The notes below the pieces were generated by a model. It was not told the DNA's origin. It saw nothing but the letters and a program-made list of their open reading frames with translations, and searched no databases. Positions 18,242 through 27,178 of a stretch of 64,000 nucleotides of DNA are shown piece after piece; within the stretch, counting starts at the first letter, position 1, and each line of letters begins with the position of its first letter. The position numbers and the translations under genes are program-made. The stretch comes from Verrucomicrobiota bacterium (GTDB taxonomy: Bacteria > Verrucomicrobiota > Verrucomicrobiia > Verrucomicrobiales > DEV007), in contig JAHDID010000015.1 in the NCBI GenBank assembly GCA_020630975.1, positions 56,211 to 120,210 of the forward strand, read 5' to 3'.

Positions 18242-19345
18242 GTGCGACTCCTAGTCATCGCAGCCCTGACCTACCCTGCGATCGCACCTTGCCAAGATGG
18301 CCCAAAAGACTTCGCCATCGCCCGTCCGGGCAAGGTTTACGCCTTCCCCGCCGGTCATGGCAGTCATCCTGACTACAAGATCGAATGGTGGTACCTCACC
18401 GGACACCTATTCTCCGAGACTCAGCGCCGCTTCGGCTTCGAGGCCACATTTTTCCGCCTCGCCCAGCGCCCCGAGCCTACCGAGCCCGAGGGTGCCTTTG
18501 GGGATAGCCAGATCTACATGGCGCACATGGCCATCACCGATGTCCAGCAGCAGGCTTTCTACCACGAGGAACGCTTCAACCGCGAAGGCTGGAATGCCTA
18601 CGCCCGTGTCGGCGATCTCGATGTGCGCAATGGCAACTGGTCACTCGTCCGCAACGCTGGGGATGGCACCCTACAGCTGGAGGGCAGCATCCAGTCGAAG
18701 GGTGGTTTCTCGCTAAATTTAAACCCAGCTAAAGAACACGTCATCTTTGGCGAAAACGGCGTCTCCAAGAAAGGCCGGGCTGAGTCTGCTGCCAGCCACT
18801 ACATCACCTGGACGCGGCTGCTCGCGCAGGGCACACTGCAGCTCGGTGGCGAGACTTTTCAGGTAAAAGGCACCACCTGGATGGATCACGAGATCTCCAG
18901 CAGCCAGCTCGACGAAGACCAGACTGGCTGGGACTGGGTGAGCATCCAGTTCGAAGATGGTCGCGAGCTCATGGCCTACATGCTACGCCTACGCCAGGGC
19001 GGCTACTCGCCCTACTCCAAGCTCGTCTGGATCGAAAAGGACGGCACCCTGACCCACCTGACACCCGACCAATTTTCCTGGCACCCAGGCGGCGACTGGA
19101 CCAGTCCCGACACTGGAGCCACCTACCCCATCAGCCCCCACTTCACCGCCCATGATCCGCTGACAGGTCAGGATCGCACCATCCACATCCACCCCCTCAT
19201 GCCCGAACAGGAAATGACCGGCAAGCTAGCCGGCGTCCCCTACTGGGAAGGAGCCTGCGATGTGGTCGAAAAAGGCAAAACCATCGGCCGCGCCTACCTA
19301 GAACTAGCCGGGTACGTCGACGGGCTGACAGATCAGCTAAAATAA
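18242..19345 (+). CDS. AttH/CrtC-like lipocalin-fold protein, exported
   Basis: Taking the GTG at 18242 gives a good signal peptide (MRLLVIAALTYPAIAPCQD) and 367 residues. An ATG at 18140 is in frame, but it would translate the tandem 17-bp repeat into SIGYNFHSIGYN ahead of the signal, which seems wrong. The body matches the CrtC/AttH-like lipocalin family (COG5621): KIEWWYLTGHL near the start, YMAHMAITD, TTWMDHEISSSQL, GWDWVSIQFEDGRELMAYMLR and YWEGACDV. Relatives include hydroxyneurosporene synthase and predicted secreted hydrolases, and the conserved WWY and WMDHE blocks are present. No carotenoid genes lie nearby, so a lipid-related hydrolase or carrier role is more likely than carotenoid hydration. 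Confidence 0.82.
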   Translation: MRLLVIAALTYPAIAPCQDGPKDFAIARPGKVYAFPAGHGSHPDYKIEWWYLTGHLFSETQRRFGFEATFFRLAQRPEPTEPEGAFGDSQIYMAHMAITDVQQQAFYHEERFNREGWNAYARVGDLDVRNGNWSLVRNAGDGTLQLEGSIQSKGGFSLNLNPAKEHVIFGENGVSKKGRAESAASHYITWTRLLAQGTLQLGGETFQVKGTTWMDHEISSSQLDEDQTGWDWVSIQFEDGRELMAYMLRLRQGGYSPYSKLVWIEKDGTLTHLTPDQFSWHPGGDWTSPDTGATYPISPHFTAHDPLTGQDRTIHIHPLMPEQEMTGKLAGVPYWEGACDVVEKGKTIGRAYLELAGYVDGLTDQLK

Positions 19346-19372
19346 TCAAATAAACAAAGGCAGTTTAGATTA

Positions 19373-19459
19373 TCTCACGCGGAGACGCAGAGTTTTGTTA
19401 GCAGTTAAAAATAAAGCATACAACTAAAGCCCTCTGCGTCTCTGCGCCTCCGCGTGAGA
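19373..19459. repeat. Imperfect inverted repeat of the 'ctctgcgtctctgcg' type
   Basis: The left arm tctcacgcggagacgcagag (19373-19392) pairs with the right arm at 19432-19459, which carries eight extra bases. A similar fragment, ctcctctgcatctctgcgtg, lies at 18226-18245 by the AttH-like start. Sequences of this kind are dispersed in many bacterial genomes. Here it fills most of the gap between the AttH-like and SGNH genes and may end transcription of the first. Confidence 0.65.
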
Positions 19460-19502
19460 ACCTTATCTTGCCAAGTCGCCAAATCTTACAGATCATCACC
19501 CT

Positions 19503-20975
19503 ATGCTCCGCTCACTCATCGTCGGTGTTGTCACTTCACTCACGCTACTCTCTCACGGCGCCGAACAACCGCCCTCGTCCGTTAGCCCATCTCGCGATGG
19601 CACGACTTGGGAGACCAATGGTATTATCACTCCTCTCGATCAGGACATGCGGAATTTTTACATCCGCAACAACGCCGGCACGATCGAAGTACAGCTAAAA
19701 GAAGGCGTGGAAGTCGGGCTACAGGCACGAGTTCAGCGCCATGGCGCTTGGGAGTCAGGCACGCTGATCCCAGAGTTTCGCACAGCAGAGACACTTTCCA
19801 TAGCCATCCCTACAGAGGTCTACGCCAAAGTCGCTTTCAAAGACCTAAAGGCAGCAGAAAGGGTGATCGGCAAACGCGACCTGTCTGGTGGACGCGTCCA
19901 CTTCTCACCGCTCGCCGATCACCTCCCCACAGCGGAAGAGCCATGGCTATCTGGTAAGGTCGTGAAATACCTACCTCATAATGTCAAAGTCATCTCGGTA
20001 GACGGAAAAGAATACCGCCTCTCCACCAAGGGCCACGACAATGCCGAGATCGTCATCGGCGCCTTTGAGATAGCAGACATCAAACCTTTCGAGCAACAAG
20101 CCTTTGTCCGTGGCGAGATGATCGGCGATGTCTTCCACGCCGACGAGGTAACACTACGCCCTCTACCCATCAAAAAAGAAGATCCCGCACTAGGCCGCTA
20201 CCTGTTCATCGGCGACTCCATCTCTGGCAACTACGACCGAGCGCTACGCCAAGCCCTGAAAGGCAAGCTCAACATCATACACCCACCGACCAACTGCGGC
20301 CCATCCGCCAAAGGACTCGCCAATATGGGACAGTGGCTGGGCCCCTACGATGTCGAAGGCAAAGGCTGGGATATCATCAGCTTCAACTTTGGCCACTGGG
20401 ATTCAGGGAATAACAAGAAAGACTACCAAGCCAACCTAGAAGCAATCATAGCCATACTACGAAAAACGGGAGCCAAGCTCATCTACGTGACCACCTGCCC
20501 TATCCCCAAAGGCTACCCGATAGCACCCGACCCAGACAAACACGAACTAGGCCCAGATCAGGCCCCTAAACGCAAATCAGGCACCATGGAAAAGTATATC
20601 AACCCATGGGCACTCGAAGTCATGGCTCGCCACCCAGACATCGCCATTTGCGACCAACACAGCCTGATCAAATCCGAAGCATTCTATCGCACCTGGCACA
20701 CCAAAGCCGGCAACACTGAAGGCAAGGGCAATGAGTATGGCGACCTGCACATCCCACAGCTACTCGCCGAGCCAGTCGGCCGCCAACTAGGTCGCCTCGT
20801 ACTTGATATGTTAGGTAGAGAAAACGAATCCCTACACCCCGCCGACATCCCAGAGCGAGATCTAACACCAGAGCGGCAACGCCCCGCTACCAAAGGTATG
20901 GATGTAGACGACTTCCTCGATCTACTCGCCAATGACGAAAGACTGCGGGCGTATCATAAAAGACCATCCCACTAA
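19503..20975 (+). CDS. SGNH/GDSL-family hydrolase, exported
   Basis: The 490-residue protein has a signal peptide (MLRSLIVGVVTSLTLLSHGA), an N-terminal beta-rich region (about 25-225) and an SGNH hydrolase domain (about 230-450). Block I is YLFIGDSISGNY with the nucleophile S239. The Gly/Asn oxyanion blocks are represented by INFNFGHWD-like IISFNFGHWD, and the catalytic Asp/His pair by GDLHIPQ (block V DxxH). In this context it is probably a carbohydrate esterase that removes acyl groups from a glycan. The N-terminal region may bind the substrate. Substrate specificity cannot be read from the sequence. Confidence 0.82.
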   Translation: MLRSLIVGVVTSLTLLSHGAEQPPSSVSPSRDGTTWETNGIITPLDQDMRNFYIRNNAGTIEVQLKEGVEVGLQARVQRHGAWESGTLIPEFRTAETLSIAIPTEVYAKVAFKDLKAAERVIGKRDLSGGRVHFSPLADHLPTAEEPWLSGKVVKYLPHNVKVISVDGKEYRLSTKGHDNAEIVIGAFEIADIKPFEQQAFVRGEMIGDVFHADEVTLRPLPIKKEDPALGRYLFIGDSISGNYDRALRQALKGKLNIIHPPTNCGPSAKGLANMGQWLGPYDVEGKGWDIISFNFGHWDSGNNKKDYQANLEAIIAILRKTGAKLIYVTTCPIPKGYPIAPDPDKHELGPDQAPKRKSGTMEKYINPWALEVMARHPDIAICDQHSLIKSEAFYRTWHTKAGNTEGKGNEYGDLHIPQLLAEPVGRQLGRLVLDMLGRENESLHPADIPERDLTPERQRPATKGMDVDDFLDLLANDERLRAYHKRPSH

Positions 20976-20998
20976 ACCTTCTGCTGCATCAGTCGGTC

Positions 20999-21036
20999 AG
21001 CTAAAGACTGCCCCTACGTAGGATCAGCCTTTAGCT
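20999..21036. terminator. Hairpin downstream of SGNH gene
   Basis: agctaaagactg pairs with cagcctttagct with one mismatch around a 14-base loop, 24 bases past the stop of the SGNH gene. No T-run follows. The sequence is akin to the arms of the tandem repeat near 54.7 kb, so it may be a solo copy of that repeat family acting as an RNA 3' end. Confidence 0.4.
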
Positions 21037-21060
21037 AATCGGCAAGCTGAGCCATAGACT

Positions 21061-21640
21061 CAGACCTCAACATAGCCCCTTATCGCGTAACATAATACTC
21101 GCAGGAATCTATGCTGAATTTTGCAGTCGCTCAGACCGGAGACTAATTTTTATTCCGAGAGACTGTAAAGCCCATGGTAAAAGGTATACAGCACACAACT
21201 ACGCAAAAAAAACAGAAGGGGGCAAGGGGTGAAAAATGGTTAAATCGAGGCTGAAAATCTTCACAACCGATGTGTCGTTTTTTTGGCAGCTTTCCGGAGC
21301 GGAAGAGAAGTCGGATAGGTAAAGTTGACAGGACGTTTCTACCACCCTTTCAGGGTGGGGTAATGCTTGTGGGTATCCGACCCGGGGTTTTACCCCGGGC
21401 TATCAGCTGTTTGCCCCTCCGGGGCACGGACTTTTATTGGTCCCGGAGGGACTCAAAGATAGTAGCCGGTGGCAAGCGTAGCGCAGCCACCGGGTGTGAT
21501 AGAAGTGAAAGTGCACCCAGGCGGGGTGCTAGAAACGTTTGCTAACCAATGGCGTTCCGGTGTCTGACAAGTCGAAGCGAAGAACGACATTAGAATCTGC
21601 GAGTTACCAAACCTGCTAAATGGGGCTATGTTGAGGTCTG
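21061..21640. mobile_element. Hairpin-rich repeat element, copy A, with 19-bp terminal inverted repeats
   Basis: The element begins with cagacctcaacatagcccc (21061-21079) and ends with its exact reverse complement (21622-21640). Inside, between about 21340 and 21535, lie several short perfect hairpins in a fixed order (around accccggggttttaccccgg, gcccctccggggc, agtccc.gagggact, ggtggcaagcgtagcgcagccacc, and a caccc..gggtg type end). The same hairpin series recurs at 29.8 kb and 62.2 kb. No transposase is encoded, so it would be a non-autonomous element if mobile. It fills the gap between two convergent genes. No clear target duplication is seen at this copy. Confidence 0.7.
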
Positions 21641-21690
21641 CATTTACCTATCCCACTTTGCTTTAACGGCGGATTGTTTGGGAGAATTTT

Positions 21691-22233
21691 TCAGGCTCGA
21701 TCCCCCCCAACCAACCTCAAAATCTCTTCCGCCACTTCCTCCAGAGTCCCCATCGAATGCACCTCATAAAACCGCCGACAACTCCGCTCCAAAAAACTTC
21801 GATCAGACATCCAGCTCCGACCACTCACTGCCCGCTCCTCATAACCAGCCGCCCACTCCATAAACAACACATTTTCTTCATGCATATCGCCACCTGGATC
21901 GATTCGGCGGCCGAACCGCGCTCGCTCTCTAACCGCCAATCGCTCCAAACGTATTTGTTTAGACACTGGCAAAAAAATACCTAATTCCACAGCAGGCATT
22001 ACAACATCCCAATTAGCGACAGAACCACTCAGGATCCAGTTGTCTCCAGACTCCAACGCCGGCTCTACTAGCCGCTTTCGCTCATCGTGGCTATACTGCT
22101 CCTGATAGGGCGGGTCAGTTGGTTTATGAAAAAAATCATCTGAGTCGAATACAGGAATGCCCAGATCTGCCCCAAGGATTAGAGCCGTAGATGTACAGCC
22201 AGATCCCGGCCCTCCACTTATGAGTATTTTCAT
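21691..22233 (-). CDS. P-loop NTPase, adenylate/nucleoside-kinase-like
   Basis: A 180-residue protein with a Walker A motif at residues 7-15 (GGPGSGCTS, followed by TALILGADLGIPVFDSDDFF). The aspartates in DSDDFF sit where small-molecule kinases bind the acceptor. A lid-like arginine-rich segment follows (RLERLAVRERARFGRRIDPGG). This is the pattern of the adenylate kinase/shikimate kinase-like AAA_17/AAA_18 families, close to FlaR-type proteins. The acceptor is unknown. It lies downstream of a broken sulfatase gene on the same strand. Confidence 0.75.
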   Translation of the reverse strand: MKILISGGPGSGCTSTALILGADLGIPVFDSDDFFHKPTDPPYQEQYSHDERKRLVEPALESGDNWILSGSVANWDVVMPAVELGIFLPVSKQIRLERLAVRERARFGRRIDPGGDMHEENVLFMEWAAGYEERAVSGRSWMSDRSFLERSCRRFYEVHSMGTLEEVAEEILRLVGGDRA

Positions 22234-22301
22234 CTAGATAAATGTCTGTGGAGGCTCCGGCAGCTCTCTCATACACCTCGAAAATTCGATACTGCCCCGC
22301 C

Positions 22302-23675
22302 TCACTTTATCTTCCTCGGCGGAGAGGTATTCACCACATCTGCTTGCGCCTGCTCCGCCATTTCCAGCAATTCCTCTACCACCTCAGGATTGTCTTTCAC
22401 GACGTTGTTTGACTCACCGATATCCCGCCCCAGATGGTATAGCTCAAGTTCCCCTGAACCGCGATCGACCTCAGGCCAACTTCGGATCGTTTTCAAACCC
22501 GCTAGCCGTAGCTTCCACGGCCCTTTGCGCACGCCTTGTAATTCATTGCCCTCGAAATAGAACAAATGGTCCCGGGCTCCAGCGGCATCGCCTTTGCCTA
22601 GCCACAGGTCTACCTGCACGATGCCATCGATTGGCCGATCCGTAGGCACTTCGCCAGCTGCTCCCGCTAGCGCAGCAAAAGTAGGCAGTACATCCAGCGT
22701 CGATACGATGGCATCGCTCTCGCGACCTGCTGGGACCTGCCCCGGCCAGCGGACGATGCCCGGCACACGCACCCCACCCTCCCAGGTCTCACCTTTGGCA
22801 CCGCGTAATGGACCGGATGCCCCCCAGGCGATCTCTGGGCCTTTGGTCCACTCGACGTATTTGGCATTTTTCGCGCGCTGACGCTTCACATCATTCGACC
22901 ACGGACCATTATCCGAAGTGAACAAAACCACCGTATTGTCACTCAACCCTAACTCGTCGAGCGCATCGAGCAGCCGTCCGGTCTCGGCATCTAGCTCCTC
23001 TAGTGTATCGGCTTACAGGCCATGGCCCGTCCGGTCGCGATACTCAGCTGTGGCATCGATGACCACATGCATCATCGTATGAGCGAGATACAGAAAAAAT
23101 GGCTCATCCTGATGGGCCTCGAGAAACTCAATACTCTTATCAGTAAACAGCCGTGTCAGCCCTGCCATGTCCTCCGAAGTCTGCAACTTTTTGCGATTCT
23201 CGTAGAGGGTTACCTTATTGGCATCATTAGCACCCAGCGCACCAAAGTAGTACTCGAAGCCCTGTGCATTCGGCACAAGGTGTTCCTGATAGCGGCGCCT
23301 CGACATGTCCCATTTGCCGATACAGCCGGTGGTGTAGCCTGCCTGTTGCAAGATCTCAGATACAAAAACTTCATCCCCTTTAGTCGTCCAGCCGCCGCCG
23401 ATCCGGTGCGGGTGGCGCCCCGTCATTAGGGCTCCGCGAGAGGGTCCGCAGACCGTCTGCGCATAGAAAGAGGTAAATCGAGTCCCCTCCGCAGCGAACC
23501 GGTCGATACAAGGTGTCTTACCCTGATCGCCCCCATAGCACCCCAGATCCCCGTAGCCCATATCATCGATGAAGATGATGAGGAAATTCGGGCGTCCAGA
23601 CTCAGCAGCACACACACCCGAGACGGAAAGAATGGCATCGAAACACAGGGCGGCGACAAACGACAAAACTCTCAT
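22302..23675 (-). pseudogene. Sulfatase gene interrupted by one in-frame TAA stop
   Basis: Codons from the ATG at 23675 encode a signal peptide and an N-terminal sulfatase half, with IIFIDDMGYGDLGCYG and the FGly motif VCGPSRGALMTG (C76). The frame stops at TAA (complement of 23013-23015) and then goes on in the same frame to 22302 with TSDNGPWSNDV and the sulfatase C-terminal subdomain. Around the stop the protein reads TGHGL-stop-ADTLEELDAETG, where sulfatases usually have GLYADxxEELD. A Tyr codon (TAC or TAT) therefore became TAA by one base change. Everything else looks intact, so the loss is recent, or it is a sequencing error. The gene was an exported arylsulfatase of about 457 residues. 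Confidence 0.85.
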
Positions 23676-23800
23676 ACAACGTTACAAAAGAGCGATCCTC
23701 GAATCAATCAACCGGCGCATTTGCCACATCAGCAACACAAGCTCCCACTTTTCAGGGATACTCATGTGCTTAACTCTCAAAAAGTGGCACTGTTGCCGAT

Positions 23801-25483
23801 ATGTCAGCCAGCTTTCCCGAATACCACGTCGCCGAACCCGATCTCAAAGCTACCCAACTGCAGTACAAAAGCCTGCATGAAAAACTATCCGTAGCGAGCC
23901 AAGTAGATGAATACCTGACGGTATTATCTGAGTGGGATGCCTTATCAGCTCAATTCCAAGAGTGGGCATCGATGACCAGTATCCGTTTTCACCAAAACAC
24001 CACCGATACAGACCACCAGTCGGCGAAAGATCGGCTCGACGCGATCGAACCAAAATTCACGGAACTCGGAACTACCATGCAGCGCGCGCTCCTTGATCAT
24101 CCACTACAGTCTGAAGCCTGCAAAATTACCGGCAATCAATTGTTCGAGAAATGGCTCTGCAGTACTCGCTCATTTGCACCCACCATCGAGTCCGACCTCG
24201 TCACCGAAAATAATCTGCAGTCAAAGTATGTCGCCCTCACAGGCGGCGGCAAAGTCAGTTTTCAAAACCAAGAACACACTCTCTCGGAGCTAAAGCGCTA
24301 CCTCAGCGATGCGGATCGCGACACTCGCCACGCATCCCACTCAGCTCTTTCGCACTGGTACTCAGACCATGCCGATCAGCTGGACAGTATCTATCACGAT
24401 CAGGTACAGGTTCGCCACCGTATGGCCCAGCAGCTAGGCTACGATACCTTTACCGAGATGGGCTATCAACGCATGCAGCGTATCGGCTATGGGCCGGATG
24501 AGGTGGAGACATTTCGGAATGAAGTGCGCGATCAGGTCGTACCACTCGCTACCGAGATAGCCAAAAATCAACAGACCCTCCTAAATGTCGACCAACTGAT
24601 GTTTTGGGACACCAAGCTCTATTCCACGACCGGCAACCCTAAACCCTTGGGAGATCACGACTGGATGATCGATCGTGCGACGGAAATGTTTGCCGAGATG
24701 GGCCATGGTTTAGATGAATTCTTCGAGGAAATGAAGAACCGCGATGCCATGGATCTCAAATCTCGAACAGGCAAGGCTGGAGGAGGGTTTTGCGACTATC
24801 TGATCCAGTATGGATTCCCTTTTATCTTCGCCAATTTCAACGGCACCAGAGACGATGTCGATGTCTTCACACACGAAGTGGGCCATGCCTACCAAAGCTA
24901 TAATAGCAGAAACCAAATCGCCGCCGATTTGATCTGGCCGACGACTGAAGCCTGCGAAATTCATTCCATGGCGCTAGAGTTCCTCTGCTGGCCTCACATG
25001 GAGAAATTTTATGGCAGCGATGCTGCCGACGAACTTCGCCGCATCCACCTAACCACCTACCTTCACTTCCTACCTTATGGAGTCGCCATCGACCATTTCC
25101 AACATCTCGTGTACGCACAACCGGATGCGACGCCCGCACAGAGATGTGAAATGTGGCAGCACCTGCAGGATACCTATCTCCCCTGGCATGACTACGGCGA
25201 TCTACCTCACGAAGCTTCTGGCCGTCTTTGGCAGCAGAAACAGCACATCTACTGCAGCCCATTCTATTACATAGACTACTGCCTAGCACTCACAGGTGCT
25301 CTTCAGTTTTGGTCCAAATCACGCAAGGACACCAAGTCGACCATGGAGGCCTACCAGACACTTTGCACGCTAGGCGGCAGTCTCGATTATCAGGGCCTGC
25401 TCAAATCAGCTGGACTGCAATCGCCCTTTACACCAGGCTGCCTAGACCAGGTAATCACCGATGCGAAAAACTACCTCGTCTAA
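23801..25483 (+). CDS. M3-family zinc oligoendopeptidase
   Basis: The 560-residue protein has no signal peptide and contains the zinc motif HEVGH (H358, E359, H362) within DVFTHEVGHAYQSY, with the third ligand in EIHSMALEF about 25 residues later. The upstream GFCDYLIQYGFPFIFANFNGT and the downstream YCSPFYYIDYCLA blocks are typical of the M3B oligoendopeptidase F group. It cuts short peptides in the cytoplasm and so serves peptide recycling. It starts with ATG, and the short ankyrin-like gene follows 11 bases after its stop. Confidence 0.9.
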   Translation: MSASFPEYHVAEPDLKATQLQYKSLHEKLSVASQVDEYLTVLSEWDALSAQFQEWASMTSIRFHQNTTDTDHQSAKDRLDAIEPKFTELGTTMQRALLDHPLQSEACKITGNQLFEKWLCSTRSFAPTIESDLVTENNLQSKYVALTGGGKVSFQNQEHTLSELKRYLSDADRDTRHASHSALSHWYSDHADQLDSIYHDQVQVRHRMAQQLGYDTFTEMGYQRMQRIGYGPDEVETFRNEVRDQVVPLATEIAKNQQTLLNVDQLMFWDTKLYSTTGNPKPLGDHDWMIDRATEMFAEMGHGLDEFFEEMKNRDAMDLKSRTGKAGGGFCDYLIQYGFPFIFANFNGTRDDVDVFTHEVGHAYQSYNSRNQIAADLIWPTTEACEIHSMALEFLCWPHMEKFYGSDAADELRRIHLTTYLHFLPYGVAIDHFQHLVYAQPDATPAQRCEMWQHLQDTYLPWHDYGDLPHEASGRLWQQKQHIYCSPFYYIDYCLALTGALQFWSKSRKDTKSTMEAYQTLCTLGGSLDYQGLLKSAGLQSPFTPGCLDQVITDAKNYLV

Positions 25484-25494
25484 CTCGAACAACT

Positions 25495-25752
25495 ATGTCT
25501 TCACGGAGCGAACAGCGCCTTACCGAGTATCGTAATGCTCTATGCCATGCTATCACGAATGGAGACCCAAAAGCAGCAGAAAACATCCTATTCAAACTAT
25601 CAGGCGCTGGTATAGCCTGCGAAAGGCTAGCTTTACTGAACCACCGAAATTCAGAAGGCGATACAGTTATCGATATTGCTCAAAAAACACAACAAACAGA
25701 GATAACCAAGATGCTGTCAGCCGAAAAGAATCGGTTGGAATTTTTCGAATAA
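25495..25752 (+). CDS. Short ankyrin-like protein
   Basis: An ATG 11 bases after the oligopeptidase stop opens an 85-residue frame. The last part, NSEGDTVIDIAQKTQQTEIT, resembles one ankyrin repeat (EGxTxLdlAkkxxxxeivk), and the preceding DPKAAENILFKLSGAGI looks like another partial repeat. It has no signal peptide. Short spacing suggests cotranscription with the M3 peptidase. It may bind a protein partner; nothing more can be said. Confidence 0.6.
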   Translation: MSSRSEQRLTEYRNALCHAITNGDPKAAENILFKLSGAGIACERLALLNHRNSEGDTVIDIAQKTQQTEITKMLSAEKNRLEFFE

Positions 25753-25778
25753 CAAAAATATCAACAAGCCAACTCTAC

Positions 25779-27167
25779 CTAAGCCAAAAGTCCTTTTACT
25801 ACCTTAGCAGGCTCCACACCGGTCAGGCGCATATCTAGCCCCTGGAATGGATAGCTAAATCGAGCCGAATCGATACCCAGTAGGTGTAGCATCGTCGCGT
25901 GCAGATCGCTCACGTGCACCACATCCTGCACCGCGTGATAGCCCAGCTCGTCGGTCTCGCCGTAGCTGATGCCGCCTTTCACCCCGCCACCGGCCATCCA
26001 CATGGAAAATCCTTTGATATGGTGGTCGCGGCCAGGGCCGCCTTTGCCCTGGAACATCGGCGTGCGACCAAACTCGCCACCCCATACCACTAGAGTATCC
26101 TCCAGCATACCGCGCTCTTTGAGGTCATTGATCAGTGCCGCAGTCGGCTGATCGGTCAACCCACAGCAGACACCCATATACTTCGCCAGATCGCCATGAT
26201 GATCCCAGCCGCGATGGTATAGCTGGATAAACCGAGTGCCACGCTCGGCGAGTCGACGGGCTAGTAGACAATTCGAGGCATAGGAGCCATCGCCTGGTGT
26301 CGCACCATAGGCATCGAGCACGTGCTGAGGCTCGCCAGATATATCCATCAGCTCGGGCACCGATGTCTGCATGCGAAATGCCATCTCGTAGGCTGCGATG
26401 CGGGTATCGATCTCGGGGTTAGCGACTTGGGCATTGCGCTTACCATCTAGTCGACGAATAGCATCGACCAGGGCCGACTGCTGGGCAGGCGAGACACCCT
26501 TGGGATTGCTCACATAGTGCACCGGATCGCCCGAGGAATTGAACTCCACCCCCTGGTACCGGCTCGGCAGAAACCCCGCCGACCACTGCCGCGATGCTAT
26601 GGGCTGAGGATTTCTCCCACCGACGCTGGTTAGCACAACAAAACCGGGGAGCTCCTCGGTCTCCGATCCCAGCCCGTAGGTAATCCAAGAGCCCATCGAT
26701 GGACGACCACTGATCACTGTGCCGGTATTCATAAAGGTATGCGCCGGGTCGTGATTGATCTGCTCGGTGACCATCGACTTCACGATAGCGATATCGTCGG
26801 CGATCTTGGCCGTGTGAGGTAGGTAGTCACTGATCAGTTGGCCACTCTTTCCATACCTAGAAAACTTGGTTAGGTGGCCCTGCACCTTCAGCTCTTTCCC
26901 CTGTAGCTGCGCGATCGGCTGCCCCTCGGTAAAAGAGGCTGGCATCGGCTTGCCATCGAGCTCGTCGAGCTTCGGCTTGTAGTCAAAAGTCTCGAGATGC
27001 GATGGCCCACCGGCCATACATAGAAAGATGACTCGCTTCGCCTTTGCGGCGAAGTGTGGCAGCCCGCTACCGGTAGTTCCCGATGCCAGGCTAGATAGTG
27101 CTGCGGACCCGAGACCTAGACTGGTCTGGCCTAGAAACGTGCGGCGGGTGAATGGATTGGCATTCAT
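25779..27167 (-). CDS. DUF1501 protein with Tat signal
   Basis: The ATG at 27167 gives 462 residues starting with MNANPFTRRTFLGQTSLGLG, a twin-arginine signal. DUF1501 features run through the protein: VIFLCMAGGPSHLETFDYKP, HTFMNTGTVISGRPSMGSW, FIQLYHRGWDHHGDL, VVWGGEFGRTPMFQG and GRDHHIKGFSMWMAGGGVKGG. The family belongs to the alkaline phosphatase/sulfatase-like group, and the conserved Asp, His and Glu residues could bind metals; no substrate is known. It starts 12 bases after the stop of the DUF1549/DUF1553 gene, so both form one operon. Confidence 0.9.
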   Translation of the reverse strand: MNANPFTRRTFLGQTSLGLGSAALSSLASGTTGSGLPHFAAKAKRVIFLCMAGGPSHLETFDYKPKLDELDGKPMPASFTEGQPIAQLQGKELKVQGHLTKFSRYGKSGQLISDYLPHTAKIADDIAIVKSMVTEQINHDPAHTFMNTGTVISGRPSMGSWITYGLGSETEELPGFVVLTSVGGRNPQPIASRQWSAGFLPSRYQGVEFNSSGDPVHYVSNPKGVSPAQQSALVDAIRRLDGKRNAQVANPEIDTRIAAYEMAFRMQTSVPELMDISGEPQHVLDAYGATPGDGSYASNCLLARRLAERGTRFIQLYHRGWDHHGDLAKYMGVCCGLTDQPTAALINDLKERGMLEDTLVVWGGEFGRTPMFQGKGGPGRDHHIKGFSMWMAGGGVKGGISYGETDELGYHAVQDVVHVSDLHATMLHLLGIDSARFSYPFQGLDMRLTGVEPAKVVKGLLA

Positions 27168-27178
27168 AGTTTTCTTTA

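Noticed and set aside
21270..21545. Plus-strand frame of 91 codons
   Set aside because: It runs through the hairpin array of repeat copy A; the hairpins explain the composition and no domain is seen. The same holds for frames in copy B and copy C.
23013..23015. Programmed read-through or recoding at the sulfatase stop
   Set aside because: TAA is the strongest stop, it is not a selenocysteine or pyrrolysine codon, and no special structure was seen after it; a simple mutation of a Tyr codon is enough.
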